64,000 nt of DNA from Algisphaera agarilytica (GTDB lineage: Bacteria; Planctomycetota; Phycisphaerae; Phycisphaerales; Phycisphaeraceae), in assembly GCF_014207595.1 (NCBI RefSeq), contig NZ_JACHGY010000001.1, positions 620,001 to 684,000 on the forward strand, written 5' to 3'. Below the pieces are notes generated by a model that saw only the letters and a program-made list of their open reading frames with translations, searched no databases and was not told where the DNA came from. The translations under genes and the position numbers were made by a program. Positions 1-8,098 of this stretch are shown here, piece after piece; positions within the stretch are counted from its first letter, which is position 1, and every line of letters starts with the position of its first letter.

Positions 1-314
1 TGCGCCAGCGTCGGCCAATCCGCCACACGGTCCCGGGTCAATACCCACAGGTCACGCTGAGCGGGGTCGAGTTCGTCCAGCACCATGCGGTACAGATTGG
101 TGGTCGCCTGACGGCGGCTGATCAACCAGTCCTCATCGGCCAAAACCTTGAGGTGCCGGCTCACCGTCGACTGCGGGAGCTGCACCACGCTGCACAGGTC
201 CGACACGCCCAGCTCCTGCCGATCGAGCAGGCGGAGAAGCCGCACCCGCGTGGCGTCGGCCAGGGTGGCCAGCCAGCGGAGCATCGCGTCGGGTTGGGTG
301 TCGGTGCGGTTCAT
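1..314 (-). CDS. ArsR-family transcriptional regulator (N-terminal part, runs off the window)
   Basis: About 104 codons are visible, reading leftward from an ATG at 314 and leaving the window at base 1. The sequence opens with a winged-helix ArsR domain: a LATLADATRVRLLRLL helix near residues 14-29, then LGVSDLC and the recognition helix LPQSTVSRHLKVL. I see no metal-binding ELCVCDL-type cysteine pair, since only one Cys lies in that helix. A classic metal sensor is therefore unlikely. Such N-terminal domains are often fused to a SAM methyltransferase, but the part that would show this is outside the window. The gene is divergent from the oxidoreductase at 489. An inverted repeat 31 bp upstream of the start could be its operator. 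Confidence 0.85.
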   Translation of the reverse strand, partial: MNRTDTQPDAMLRWLATLADATRVRLLRLLDRQELGVSDLCSVVQLPQSTVSRHLKVLADEDWLISRRQATTNLYRMVLDELDPAQRDLWVLTRDRVADWPTLA

Positions 315-344
315 GGGGTCATTATCGGCGATCTTCGCCAACAC

Positions 345-366
345 TTCATCAGTCTATCCGGATGAA
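345..366. promoter_or_regulatory. Candidate operator: inverted repeat upstream of the ArsR gene
   Basis: TTCATC at 345-350 and GATGAA at 361-366 form a perfect 6-bp inverted repeat with a 10-bp spacer. It lies 31 bp upstream of the ArsR start and in the divergent gap with the oxidoreductase. ArsR dimers bind such symmetric sites and usually autoregulate. Position and symmetry are observed; binding is inferred. Confidence 0.35.
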
Positions 367-488
367 TGAATAAATCTAGTCGATTTGGTGATATTCACCC
401 GAAAATGCCCGTTTGGAGCCGGATTTCCTGGTTTTGTTGGCTTGATCCGCCAAGCGACCAGGGGCCGTGAGCCGTATCATGGCCGACG

Positions 489-1727
489 ATGACCAGCACG
501 GAAGCCGTTAAAATCGGGGTGGCGGGGTTGGGCGGATACGCCCAGACGATCGCCCAATTGCTCCTGGATCACGGCCCGGCCACCCAGCCGCGGGCGGAGT
601 TTGCCGCGGTGTGCGAGCCGGACCTCCAGACCCACGCCGAGCCGGCCGAGCGTCTGCGGGAACGGGGCGTGACGATCTATGACAACTACGAGCAGATGCT
701 GGAGCACCCCGGGCTCGAAGCGGTTTGGTTGCCGGTCCCGATCGACCTGCACGTGCCGTTTGCCGAGCGGGCATTGGCGAAGGGCCTGGACGTGATGCTC
801 GAAAAGCCCGTGGCGGGCACGATCGACGAGATCGATCAACTCATCGCCGCACGCGACGCCGCGGGCAAGCAGGTGTTGGTCGGCTTCCAAGACGTGTACG
901 ACAACGCAACCCTGCCGCTCAAACGCCGCCTGTTATCCGGCGAGCTCGGCAAGGTCCTGAGCGCAACCGTCCACGGCTGTTGGCCCCGCGACACGCACTA
1001 CTTCAACCGCGCCACCTGGGCGGGCGCTCTCCGGCGCGGCGACACCTGGGTCCTCGACAGCCCGGCCAACAACGCGATGGCCCACTTCATCAACATCGTC
1101 CTGTTTCTTCTGGGCAACGATGAAGCGAGCAGTGCCCGCCCCACCCACCTCGCGGCCGAGCTGTATCGCGCTGCCGACATCGAGAATTTCGATACCGCTT
1201 CGATGCGGGTCACGCTCAATCGGCCCGACCCCGCCAACTTTCTCATCCACCTGACCCACGCCTGCAAAACCAACCACCAACCCCTCATCCGGATCAAAAC
1301 CGAGCGTGGCGAAGTCGGCTGGACGGTCCACGACACCTCGGTCACGCTCGACGGCCAAACCCTCACCACCCCCCGCGACAGCCTGATGCGACGCAACATG
1401 CTCGAAGCCTTCGCGCAGTCTGTCCGAGGCGAGAGTTCCAACGACCGATGCGTCGCCACACTCGAGTCGGCCCGTTGTCACACGACGATCATCAACGCCG
1501 CCTCCCAGGCCGCAGCCATCACCCCGGTGCCCGCGTCGTCGATCGCGGCGGTGCAGACCGAGGCCGGCACCGTCCACGCCATCCCCGAGATCGAATCCGT
1601 GTTTGAACGGTGTGCCGCTCAGGGCCAGATGCTCCACGAGTCCGGCCTCCTGCCGTTCACCGTCCCCGCCGCGGAGCTGGACCTCACCCACTACTCCCGC
1701 TTCGCCGGCCCCGCCACCGCCCCATAA
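489..1727 (+). CDS. Gfo/Idh/MocA family NAD(P)-dependent oxidoreductase
   Basis: This 412-residue protein begins with a Rossmann fold (VKIGVAGLGGYA, residues 7-18). It carries the family's EKP signature (LEKPVAG, about residue 104), whose lysine is the usual catalytic residue. The C-terminal half fits the GFO/IDH/MocA substrate domain. Members oxidise or rearrange sugars, inositols and similar polyols; the substrate cannot be read here. There is no signal peptide, so it is cytoplasmic. An ATG 10 bases upstream is out of frame and ends after a few codons, so 489 is the best start. The ArsR gene diverges from it. Planctomycetes carry many paralogues of this family, often with sulfatase and sugar-catabolism genes. 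Confidence 0.88.
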   Translation: MTSTEAVKIGVAGLGGYAQTIAQLLLDHGPATQPRAEFAAVCEPDLQTHAEPAERLRERGVTIYDNYEQMLEHPGLEAVWLPVPIDLHVPFAERALAKGLDVMLEKPVAGTIDEIDQLIAARDAAGKQVLVGFQDVYDNATLPLKRRLLSGELGKVLSATVHGCWPRDTHYFNRATWAGALRRGDTWVLDSPANNAMAHFINIVLFLLGNDEASSARPTHLAAELYRAADIENFDTASMRVTLNRPDPANFLIHLTHACKTNHQPLIRIKTERGEVGWTVHDTSVTLDGQTLTTPRDSLMRRNMLEAFAQSVRGESSNDRCVATLESARCHTTIINAASQAAAITPVPASSIAAVQTEAGTVHAIPEIESVFERCAAQGQMLHESGLLPFTVPAAELDLTHYSRFAGPATAP

Positions 1728-1751
1728 CTCGACCCCACGGTTTTCTAGGGG

Positions 1752-1779
1752 TTTCGGCTTTGTCGGGTTAAACTATACG
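1752..1779 (+). promoter_or_regulatory. Candidate promoter for the 1787 lipoprotein gene
   Basis: TTTCGG at 1752-1757 and TATACG at 1774-1779 are separated by 16 bp and resemble sigma-70 -35 and -10 boxes. A transcript would begin about base 1786, one base before the ATG at 1787. No ribosome-binding site is visible, so the mRNA may be leaderless. This rests on motif match only. Confidence 0.35.
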
Positions 1780-1786
1780 GCCCCCC

Positions 1787-2617
1787 ATGCCGTATCCACC
1801 CGTACAACCCACACCAAGCCTCCGGACCCTGCGATGGCTCTCGTGCGCTCTGGCGTGCCTTCTTCTGGCATCGCTCTCCATTGGCTGCGTAGAGACGCGG
1901 GTGGTCAGCAGCAGCTGGGACAGCCTCCGCGAATTGGCCGACCCACCCACCGAGCAGGGCAAAGACGGCCGACGGGTGCGTGGCCAAGCCTTTGCCGTCG
2001 AACTCCAAACCCTCGAAGGCACCGATCGTCTCCAGCTGGCGTACGACTACGCCAACGTCGTCCGCACCCAGGCACAGATCGCCGACGTGTGGTTCGTCGA
2101 TCGAGGCCAGGACGCGGTGGTGTATGCCGGGCGTTACCCGCGAAAAGATCACCCCGAAGCGCGGGCCAAGCTGAAGGAAGTCCGCGCCGCCACCGTCGAG
2201 GGCAAGCGTGTCTTCCGCAAGGCCAAGCTCGTCGCCATCGACCGCAAGCAAGCGGGCATCCGAGACAAGCACGACCTCAGTCAATACTCGGGCTACCGCA
2301 CGCTGCTGGTCGCGGTGTTCGATGAGAACCACGGCAAAGAGTTCCGCCGATCCGCCGAGGAAACCGCCGAGGCGCTACGCGAAGAACACGAGGTCGACAT
2401 CTACTTCTACCACGGCCCCAACCAATCCCTCGTCACGGCCGGCCTCTTCACGCAGATGGACTTCGTTCCCGTGGACGGCGTCGACAGCTACGGCCCCGAG
2501 ATCCGCCAGATGCAGGAAATCTTCCCGCACACCCAACGCAACGGCGAATACCTCATCGGAGAAGACCTCGCGAGCGAGGACAAACGCGAGCCGACCGTCG
2601 TGGTGCGGGTGCCGTGA
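1787..2617 (+). CDS. Putative lipoprotein of unknown function
   Basis: The 276-residue protein has a hydrophobic N-terminus ending in a lipobox (ASLSIGC, Cys about residue 34), so it should be exported and lipidated. I do not recognise the mature domain. It is mixed alpha/beta with no internal cysteine cluster. Its central region (YDYANVVRTQAQIADVWF, then a YPRKDHPEARAKLKEVR stretch) resembles repeated short alpha/beta units, as in SPOR-like or small-molecule-handling domains, but no signature decides it. No ribosome-binding site precedes the ATG and the gene may have a leaderless message. A G-rich tandem repeat begins right after its stop codon. Confidence 0.75.
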   Translation: MPYPPVQPTPSLRTLRWLSCALACLLLASLSIGCVETRVVSSSWDSLRELADPPTEQGKDGRRVRGQAFAVELQTLEGTDRLQLAYDYANVVRTQAQIADVWFVDRGQDAVVYAGRYPRKDHPEARAKLKEVRAATVEGKRVFRKAKLVAIDRKQAGIRDKHDLSQYSGYRTLLVAVFDENHGKEFRRSAEETAEALREEHEVDIYFYHGPNQSLVTAGLFTQMDFVPVDGVDSYGPEIRQMQEIFPHTQRNGEYLIGEDLASEDKREPTVVVRVP

Positions 2618-2620
2618 GTT

Positions 2621-2680
2621 AGGAGTTGGGAGTTGGGGGTTGGGGGTTGGGGGTTGGGGGTTGGGGGTTGGGGGTTGGGG
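2621..2680. repeat. G-rich heptamer tandem repeat (TTGGGGG)n
   Basis: After the lipoprotein stop the + strand runs through about seven units of TTGGGGG, preceded by two shorter variants (AGGAGTTGGG, AGTTGGG). The G-runs separated by TT are suited to G-quadruplex formation. The first 24 bases (2621-2644) recur exactly, in the opposite orientation, inside lipB at 4447-4470. A second C-rich repeat (CCCCTCA units, 2733-2755) lies at the end of the convergent gene. Confidence 0.9.
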
Positions 2681-2735
2681 AAGCGTATTTCCGAAAGCCC
2701 GCGGATGGCGCAGCCTTCCGCGCGGTTCAAAGCCC

Positions 2736-4133
2736 TCACCCCTCACCCCTCACCCCCCGCACCTTCCAAGCCCCCCACCCCAGCGCCGCATACACCGGCA
2801 GCCACACCGCCAGCGTCAAACCTGTCCCGATCTGATACTCCCCGTCGAACGCCCCGCCGTTGGCGTAGTTCACCCACGCCCAGTACGACCAGGGCAGCGT
2901 CAGGCTCGCGACCCACACGGCCGGGCCCACGATCGTCCGCCCCGCCGACCACGCCACCGGCAAGAGCGCCATCGCCCACAGCAGATACCACGGATGCACC
3001 GTGCTCGACAGACACACCATCGCAAAGAAAAACGTTGTCGCCGCCCGCCACGGCACGCGGTGGAACAGCATCGCCAACACCAACACCCCCATCAGCAACA
3101 CGCCCGACACCAGGTCCGCCCACCGCTTAGCCTGCTTCTGCATCTCCCACACCGGGCCTTCGGATAAAAACGGCTGCACGCCCGCCTCGATCAGCGGGTG
3201 CAGCGATCCGTTGAAGCTCCATCGCTCGACAAACTGCCGTGAGGTTTCGAACATCCCGTCGAGCCCACCCGCCATCAGCGTGAACGGCACGTAAAGCAAC
3301 ACCAGAGCCAACACACACGAACCCGCCGCCAGGAAGATACGGCCCCACCCGCCGACCTCGCTGCGCAGCTTCCACGCCATCAGCAACGCCAACGGCATCA
3401 CGATCGGCTTCACCCCCGCCGCCAACGCCAACAACACCCCCGCCCCGATCGCGCACCACACCGCCAGACGTTGACCCTCCCAGCGCCAAGCCCGCTGGGC
3501 GAGCATCAGCGACCCGATCATCGCCGCGATCCCGATGCCGTCCTGGTGCCCCGCCCACGAGGTTTCCACGATCACCAGCGGGCTCCACGCGTACATCACC
3601 GCCCACCACGGCGACCGCCCCAGGCTCTTGAGCTGAACCAGCAGCAACAACACGATGAGCAGGTCGATCAATGCAAACGCCAAGCGAAACGCCGTGGCCG
3701 CACCGACGCCGGTCCCCGCCTCGCCCGCCCAGAAGTTGTAGGTCTTCGCGACCCCGGCAAAAATCCACTGGCTGGTCGGCTGATAGATCGTCACCAACTC
3801 TTTGTTATTGATCCACGTCATCCACTCGGATGATTCGTAGTCGCCCGACGCCGTCGATGCCTCGATGGATTCGATCGGCGCAGCACCGTAGGGGTTCTGA
3901 CCCGCCGCCAGCATTTGGCCGTCGTAGACGTATCGCCAGATGTCGTCACTCATCGACACCGGCATGAAGAAGACGTAGCCCAGCCGCACCACCGCCGCGA
4001 CGCCGAGGATGATCCACGGCGCGTGCTTGCGGGTGAGCTTGTTGCGTCGGAAGACGAGCAGCGACAGCCCGAGCCAGATCACCGCCGAGCCGATCCACAC
4101 CGTCCAGAGCAGTGCCGCGTCGGGAACGATCAT
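2736..4133 (-). CDS. Polytopic membrane glycosyltransferase, GT87 (DUF2029)-like
   Basis: The 465-residue protein is almost entirely transmembrane helices (about ten). It has an early acidic motif MSDDIWRYVYDGQ (residues 61-73) followed by GQNPY. These are typical of the GT87/DUF2029 and related polyprenol-phosphate-sugar-dependent mannosyltransferases (GT-C fold). It probably adds a sugar to a periplasmic acceptor from a lipid-linked donor. I chose the ATG at 4133 because it overlaps the lipB stop in an ATGA arrangement (4130-4133), implying translational coupling. Longer readings upstream would run through lipB. The last residues (GVRGEG) and the stop are encoded by a CCCCTCA tandem repeat, so the C-terminus may have been rewritten by repeat expansion. 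Confidence 0.8.
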   Translation of the reverse strand: MIVPDAALLWTVWIGSAVIWLGLSLLVFRRNKLTRKHAPWIILGVAAVVRLGYVFFMPVSMSDDIWRYVYDGQMLAAGQNPYGAAPIESIEASTASGDYESSEWMTWINNKELVTIYQPTSQWIFAGVAKTYNFWAGEAGTGVGAATAFRLAFALIDLLIVLLLLVQLKSLGRSPWWAVMYAWSPLVIVETSWAGHQDGIGIAAMIGSLMLAQRAWRWEGQRLAVWCAIGAGVLLALAAGVKPIVMPLALLMAWKLRSEVGGWGRIFLAAGSCVLALVLLYVPFTLMAGGLDGMFETSRQFVERWSFNGSLHPLIEAGVQPFLSEGPVWEMQKQAKRWADLVSGVLLMGVLVLAMLFHRVPWRAATTFFFAMVCLSSTVHPWYLLWAMALLPVAWSAGRTIVGPAVWVASLTLPWSYWAWVNYANGGAFDGEYQIGTGLTLAVWLPVYAALGWGAWKVRGVRGEG

Positions 4134-4882
4134 GCGGTGTCCGCCCCCGCCTTCAGGGCCGAGGCCAGTTGCTGAGCGAGCGTTTGCTTGATGGCATCTA
4201 TCGACGGGCAGTCTCCGCCGAGCAGTTGCTGGAGGCTCGTCACGGGCCGGTTGCCCAGGCCGCAGGGGTCGATGGTCTGGAAGTGCGACAGGTCGGTGGT
4301 GACGTTGATCGCGAGGCCGTGCATGGTGGTGTTCTTGCGGATGCGGACGCCCATGGCGCACAGCTTCGCTGTGCGGGATTTAGGTTTTGGGTTTTGGGGA
4401 TTTGGGGAGACCGCATTCGGTATGGAAGGTTGATTTGTCGCCAAATCCCAACCCCCAACTCCCAACTCCTGCGCGACCCACACGCCGGTCGCGCCTGTTT
4501 CGGTGTGCCCCTCGACCCCAAACGCCGCCGCGGTCCCGATGACGACCTGCTCGAGCAGTCGCATATACCGGCCGAGGTTCAGGCCGTGGTCGTTGAGGCG
4601 GAGGATGGGGTAGGCGACGAGTTGGCCGGGGCCGTGGTAGGTCACGTCGCCGCCGCGGTCGGTCTCGCAGACTTCGATACCCAGTTCTTCGAGCCGTTCG
4701 GGCGTGGCCAGCACGTGGTCGCGGACGCCTTTGCGGTGGCTGACGGTGATGACCGGGTGGTGTTCGACGAGGATGAGCGCGGGCCGGGCCTCGCCGAGGC
4801 TGACCGCGAGGTTGCGCTCACGCTGGAACTCCAGCGCCTCGGCGTACCCCATGCGATCCAGATCAACGATGTCCCAATCCAT
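4130..4882 (-). CDS. lipB: Octanoyltransferase LipB with an in-frame insertion
   Basis: LipB moves octanoyl groups from acyl carrier protein to lipoyl domains, the first step of lipoate synthesis. The 250-residue product has the family signature RGGDVTYHGPGQLVAYP (76-92), the lysine motif AKLCAMGVRI (172-181), TMHGLAINV and the catalytic cysteine in IDPCGLGNRP (Cys207). Most LipB proteins are about 210-230 residues. Here roughly 34 extra residues (139-172) separate GVWVAQ from AKLC, a place where homologues have only a short turn. The insert is rich in Pro, Asn and Gly and is encoded by G/C-run repeat DNA. I chose the ATG at 4882 because GGAAA precedes it; ATGs at 4900 and 4915 are alternatives. 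It is coupled to the GT87 gene downstream. Confidence 0.9.
   Translation of the reverse strand: MDWDIVDLDRMGYAEALEFQRERNLAVSLGEARPALILVEHHPVITVSHRKGVRDHVLATPERLEELGIEVCETDRGGDVTYHGPGQLVAYPILRLNDHGLNLGRYMRLLEQVVIGTAAAFGVEGHTETGATGVWVAQELGVGGWDLATNQPSIPNAVSPNPQNPKPKSRTAKLCAMGVRIRKNTTMHGLAINVTTDLSHFQTIDPCGLGNRPVTSLQQLLGGDCPSIDAIKQTLAQQLASALKAGADTA
4367..4470. repeat. Repeat-derived insertion within lipB
   Basis: This stretch encodes the extra residues of LipB. Its right end (4447-4470) is the exact reverse complement of 2621-2644. Its middle carries TTTTGGG and ATTTGGGG variants (about 4380-4405). Just to its left a perfect hairpin, GCACAGC/GCTGTGC with a 3-base loop (4358-4374), covers the codons of the catalytic lysine motif. 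The insertion keeps the reading frame. Confidence 0.7.
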
Positions 4883-4960
4883 AACGGTTTCCGCGCGCAT
4901 TGATACAACCCGCATGATACGCCAACTGGGTATCACTTCGGCGTATTCCACACAGGAGCA

Positions 4961-5854
4961 TCACGCCGCGTGGCGGGAAGCGATCGGATCGGGATCGGAG
5001 GTGTTGAGAAACTCCCAGGCGTTGGCGATACGCAGGTTGTCCCGGCCGCTGCGTTTGACCGCATACATCAACTGGTCGACCTGACGCACCAGGGCGTCTT
5101 CGTCTTCGACTCGGCCGTCGCAGTTGAGCAGCCCGATGCTGAAGGTAATCGACCATCCCTCGCGGCGCATGGATTCGAGCAGCTCGAAACGCAGCTTGGC
5201 GATCAGCAGTTCCGCGGCCAGCGGCGGGATCTCGGGCAGCAGCAACGCGAACTCGTCGCCGCCCAGTCGGGCCACCGTGTCAGTCCTTCGGAGGCGCTTC
5301 TGCATCTCTTCCACCACCGTGACCAGCACCCGGTCGCCCTCGGCGTGGCCGAGCTGATCGTTGACCTGCTTGAAGTGGTCCAGGTCGAGGTACACCAGCG
5401 CAAAGCCTCGGCCGTAGCGCTGCGATCGGGCCAACTCGTACATCAGAGTCTCAAAGAAACTCCGGCGGTTCACCGCGCCGGTGAGCACATCGGTCCGCGC
5501 CAAGTCGTGTTGGCGAGCAATCGCCGTACGTAATGATTGGATCAGGATCGTGAAGGTCAGGAAAAACGACAGCCGAACCACCGCGTTCCAGAACGGGATG
5601 GCGACGTGGCTGTAATCCGTACCGCTGAGCACTTCGGCCTCGGCCCAAGCCGCGGCGCTGAGACCGGCGATCAGCATCGCGCTGCGTCCGCCGACTTTTA
5701 AACACACGATCCCGATCGGCACCAGGTAAAACAGCGAGAACGAAACCTCGCGCCCCGTCACGATGTCCAGGCCCATCACGCACAACACCGCCAAGACCCC
5801 GGCCGTCAACCAGTGCCACTTGGAGATGTGCGGATTGGTCCCATATAAACGCAT
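4961..5854 (-). CDS. Membrane-bound diguanylate cyclase (GGDEF)
   Basis: The enzyme makes cyclic di-GMP from two GTP. The 297-residue protein has four hydrophobic segments in residues 15-107 and then a complete GGDEF domain: TDVLTGAVNRR (121-131), LDLDHFKQVND, and the active-site GGDEF at 198-202. RRTD at 189-192 matches the RxxD inhibitory site, five residues before GGDEF, so product inhibition is likely. There is no recognisable extracytoplasmic sensor domain; the membrane segment itself may sense. It stands alone, divergent from a 350-bp gap. The C-terminal tail after the domain is short. Confidence 0.92.
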   Translation of the reverse strand: MRLYGTNPHISKWHWLTAGVLAVLCVMGLDIVTGREVSFSLFYLVPIGIVCLKVGGRSAMLIAGLSAAAWAEAEVLSGTDYSHVAIPFWNAVVRLSFFLTFTILIQSLRTAIARQHDLARTDVLTGAVNRRSFFETLMYELARSQRYGRGFALVYLDLDHFKQVNDQLGHAEGDRVLVTVVEEMQKRLRRTDTVARLGGDEFALLLPEIPPLAAELLIAKLRFELLESMRREGWSITFSIGLLNCDGRVEDEDALVRQVDQLMYAVKRSGRDNLRIANAWEFLNTSDPDPIASRHAA

Positions 5855-6204
5855 AGGAATACCCCGGCGAGTTGTTCGCCAAGGATGCTATCGACTATGG
5901 CCGGGGGTCGGTTTATGCGGGTTGGCGAAGCCGCACCGAAATGGGGGATTGCCGGATTTGGTTATTGGACGGGTTACCGATGGCGCCGAGTTACTTGTTC
6001 ACCCGCCGCAGAATGATCGTGATCCCACACATGGGCATGCACCTTTCTCACCGCATCGCCACGCAACACTTTCATTGACCGGAAGAACCGCCCAGCTTCT
6101 CAACGCGAAAATTTATTGGACTTGCGTGCAATATTCCCGACGGCTCGCGGGATGTTACTTACGGAAGAACAAACCCACTCCCCGTACATCGCAAGGACCT
6201 CCAG
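5855..6204. other. Intergenic region, no gene seen
   Basis: This 350-bp gap lies between the divergent cyclase and small lipoprotein genes. It is less GC-rich than its surroundings. Reading frames inside it have no coding character. It should contain both promoters, but I cannot place convincing boxes. AAGGA at 6190-6194 is the likely ribosome-binding site of the lipoprotein gene. Confidence 0.5.
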
Positions 6205-6417
6205 ATGAAACTCAAACTCGCCTTACCCGTTCTCGCCGCCTCACTCTTCGCCGTGGGGTGCCAGTCCTCGGGCGTCTACAGCCTGACGGGCGACACGCAA
6301 AGCACCACCGCGACCGCGGCCGCCGAAGCCCCGCAAGACTACTTCCAGACCCAGGAGTACCGCGACACGCAAGACCTCTTCGATCACGGCTACGTCACCG
6401 ATCGCGATTTGTACTAA
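6205..6417 (+). CDS. Small lipoprotein of unknown function
   Basis: The 70-residue product begins with a lysine-rich, hydrophobic signal ending in LFAVGCQSS, a good lipobox with Cys at residue 19. The mature peptide is only about 52 residues and acidic, ending in an aromatic-rich segment (DYFQTQEYRDTQDLF, then HGYVTDRDLY). AAGGA lies about ten bases before the ATG, and a strong hairpin follows the stop. I recognise no family. It looks like a small envelope lipoprotein with its own transcript. Confidence 0.72.
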   Translation: MKLKLALPVLAASLFAVGCQSSGVYSLTGDTQSTTATAAAEAPQDYFQTQEYRDTQDLFDHGYVTDRDLY

Positions 6418-6448
6418 CTCACTTCGCATTGAACTCGACGTAATGAAC

Positions 6449-6475
6449 AAGGCCGTGCCAACTCGGCACGGCCTT
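6449..6475. terminator. Shared terminator between convergent genes
   Basis: AAGGCCGTGCC (6449-6459) pairs perfectly with GGCACGGCCTT (6465-6475) around a 5-base loop. It lies between the + strand lipoprotein gene and the - strand purB, so it may serve both. The T-tracts are weak on either side. Confidence 0.7.
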
Positions 6476-6511
6476 GCATCATTTCGATTGGATCACACGT
6501 GATCGTCTTGA

Positions 6512-7948
6512 TCACACAGCCAGCGTCGGGTCGTAGCTGAGCACTTGGGCGTAGCGTTGACGGATCGGTTCAACGACCTCGGCGACAAACGCATCAACCT
6601 GTTCGGGCGCACGGCCGACGAACAGTGACGGGTCGAGCGCACCATCCAAGTCGACGTTCGCAAACGCGGGCTCGGCCTTGAGGCGTTCGAGCAAGTCGTT
6701 GGGCTTGCCTTCGGCCTTGACCTGCTGTGCGGCGGCCTGACTGTGGGTGCGGATGATCTCGTGCAGTTCCTGGCGGTCGCCGCCTTGTTGCACGGCGGCC
6801 ATCATGATATTTTCGCTGGCCATAAACGGAAGCTCGGCAGCGAGGTTGGCGGCGACGGTCTTGTCGTAGACGACCAGGCCGGAGGAGACGTTGATAAAAA
6901 GATCGAGCACGCCGTCGAGCGCGAGGAAGGGCTCGGGCAGCGTGAGACGGCGGACCGACGAGTCGTCGAGGGTGCGTTCGAACCACTGTTCGCTGGCGGT
7001 GACGAAGGGGGTCTGGGTCATGCCGATGACGAACTTGGCCAGGCCGCAGATGCGCTCGCAGCGCATCGGGTTGCGCTTGTAGGCCATAGCGGAGCTGCCG
7101 ATCTGGTTCTTCTCGAACGGCTCTTCCATTTCTTTGCGGTTGGCCAAGAGGCGGATGTCGGTCGCGCAGCGCTGGGCCGCGGCGGCGACGGCAGCGAGGC
7201 TGGAGACGATCTGCCCATCGAGCACGCGCGGGTAGGTCTGCCCGGTGATGGCGAACCGGCGGTCGACCGGCCAGCCCATTTTTTGCGTGACCAGACGGTC
7301 GAGCTCGTCGACCTTGGCGTGGTTGTTGTCGAAGAGCGAGAGGAAGGACGCCTGGGTGCCGGTGGTGCCCTTGACCCCGCGGAAGCGGATGGTGGCGAGG
7401 CGGTGCTCGACGTCTTCGAGGCCGAGCATGAGGTCGTGGGCCCAGAGCGCGGCGCGCTTGCCGACGGTGGTCGGCTGGGCGGGCTGGTAGTGGGTGAAGG
7501 CCAGCGTCGGCGTGGCGCGGTATTCGACCGCAAACTTGGCCAGGCGGTCGATCACCGTGGCGAGCTTCTGGGCGACGAGGGTGAGGGCGTCACGCAGGAG
7601 GATCAGCTCGGTGTTGCAGTTCACGAACTGGCTGGTCGCGCCGAGGTGGATGATCGGCCGGGCGGTCGGGGCCTGGTCGCCCAGGGCGTGGACGTGGGCC
7701 ATCACGTCGTGACGGAGCTTCTTCTCGTAGCCCGCGGCGGCCACGAAGTCGATGTCGTCGAGGTGTTCCTGCAGCTCGGCGATCTGCTCCCGGGTGACGG
7801 GCAGCCCCAGCTCGTGCTCGGACTCGGCCAGAGCCAGCCACAGCCGACGCCAGGTGGAAAACTTCTTCTGCGGCGACCAGATCGCCTGCATCTCGGGCGA
7901 GGCGTTGCGGCTGGCGAGCGGGGAAACGTAGCGGCTATGGTCGTCCAA
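6512..7948 (-). CDS. purB: Adenylosuccinate lyase
   Basis: PurB cleaves SAICAR and adenylosuccinate, releasing fumarate, in de novo purine and AMP synthesis. The 478-residue protein shows the fumarase/aspartase-superfamily signature SSAMAYKRNPM (285-295), HLGATSQFV (101-109) and FTHYQPAQPTT (151-161). Its length and YVSPLASRNAS opening resemble the longer, animal-like PurB form. There is no usable ATG in frame. A TTG at 7948 preceded by GGAG nine bases upstream gives exactly the expected N-terminus. An ATG at 8023 opens a 29-codon frame that is out of phase and ends just past the TTG. purA lies at 44.4 kb in the same window. Confidence 0.92.
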   Translation of the reverse strand: MDDHSRYVSPLASRNASPEMQAIWSPQKKFSTWRRLWLALAESEHELGLPVTREQIAELQEHLDDIDFVAAAGYEKKLRHDVMAHVHALGDQAPTARPIIHLGATSQFVNCNTELILLRDALTLVAQKLATVIDRLAKFAVEYRATPTLAFTHYQPAQPTTVGKRAALWAHDLMLGLEDVEHRLATIRFRGVKGTTGTQASFLSLFDNNHAKVDELDRLVTQKMGWPVDRRFAITGQTYPRVLDGQIVSSLAAVAAAAQRCATDIRLLANRKEMEEPFEKNQIGSSAMAYKRNPMRCERICGLAKFVIGMTQTPFVTASEQWFERTLDDSSVRRLTLPEPFLALDGVLDLFINVSSGLVVYDKTVAANLAAELPFMASENIMMAAVQQGGDRQELHEIIRTHSQAAAQQVKAEGKPNDLLERLKAEPAFANVDLDGALDPSLFVGRAPEQVDAFVAEVVEPIRQRYAQVLSYDPTLAV

Positions 7949-8098
7949 CGGGAAGGGCTCCGGGGAATCTGGGGTCGGCGGGGGCGGGGTGCCTCGCCAC
8001 GTCGAGCGTGGCGGGATGGGGCATGGTAGCTTTTTTTGCAGAAGAACCCGTGGATCGCCGACTTCGTAATAGTTTCTTCTCCTGTACCCCTCCCGCTT

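Noticed and set aside
5872-6078. 68-codon frame in the gap after the cyclase
   Set aside because: No ribosome-binding site, no conserved features and composition unlike neighbouring genes.
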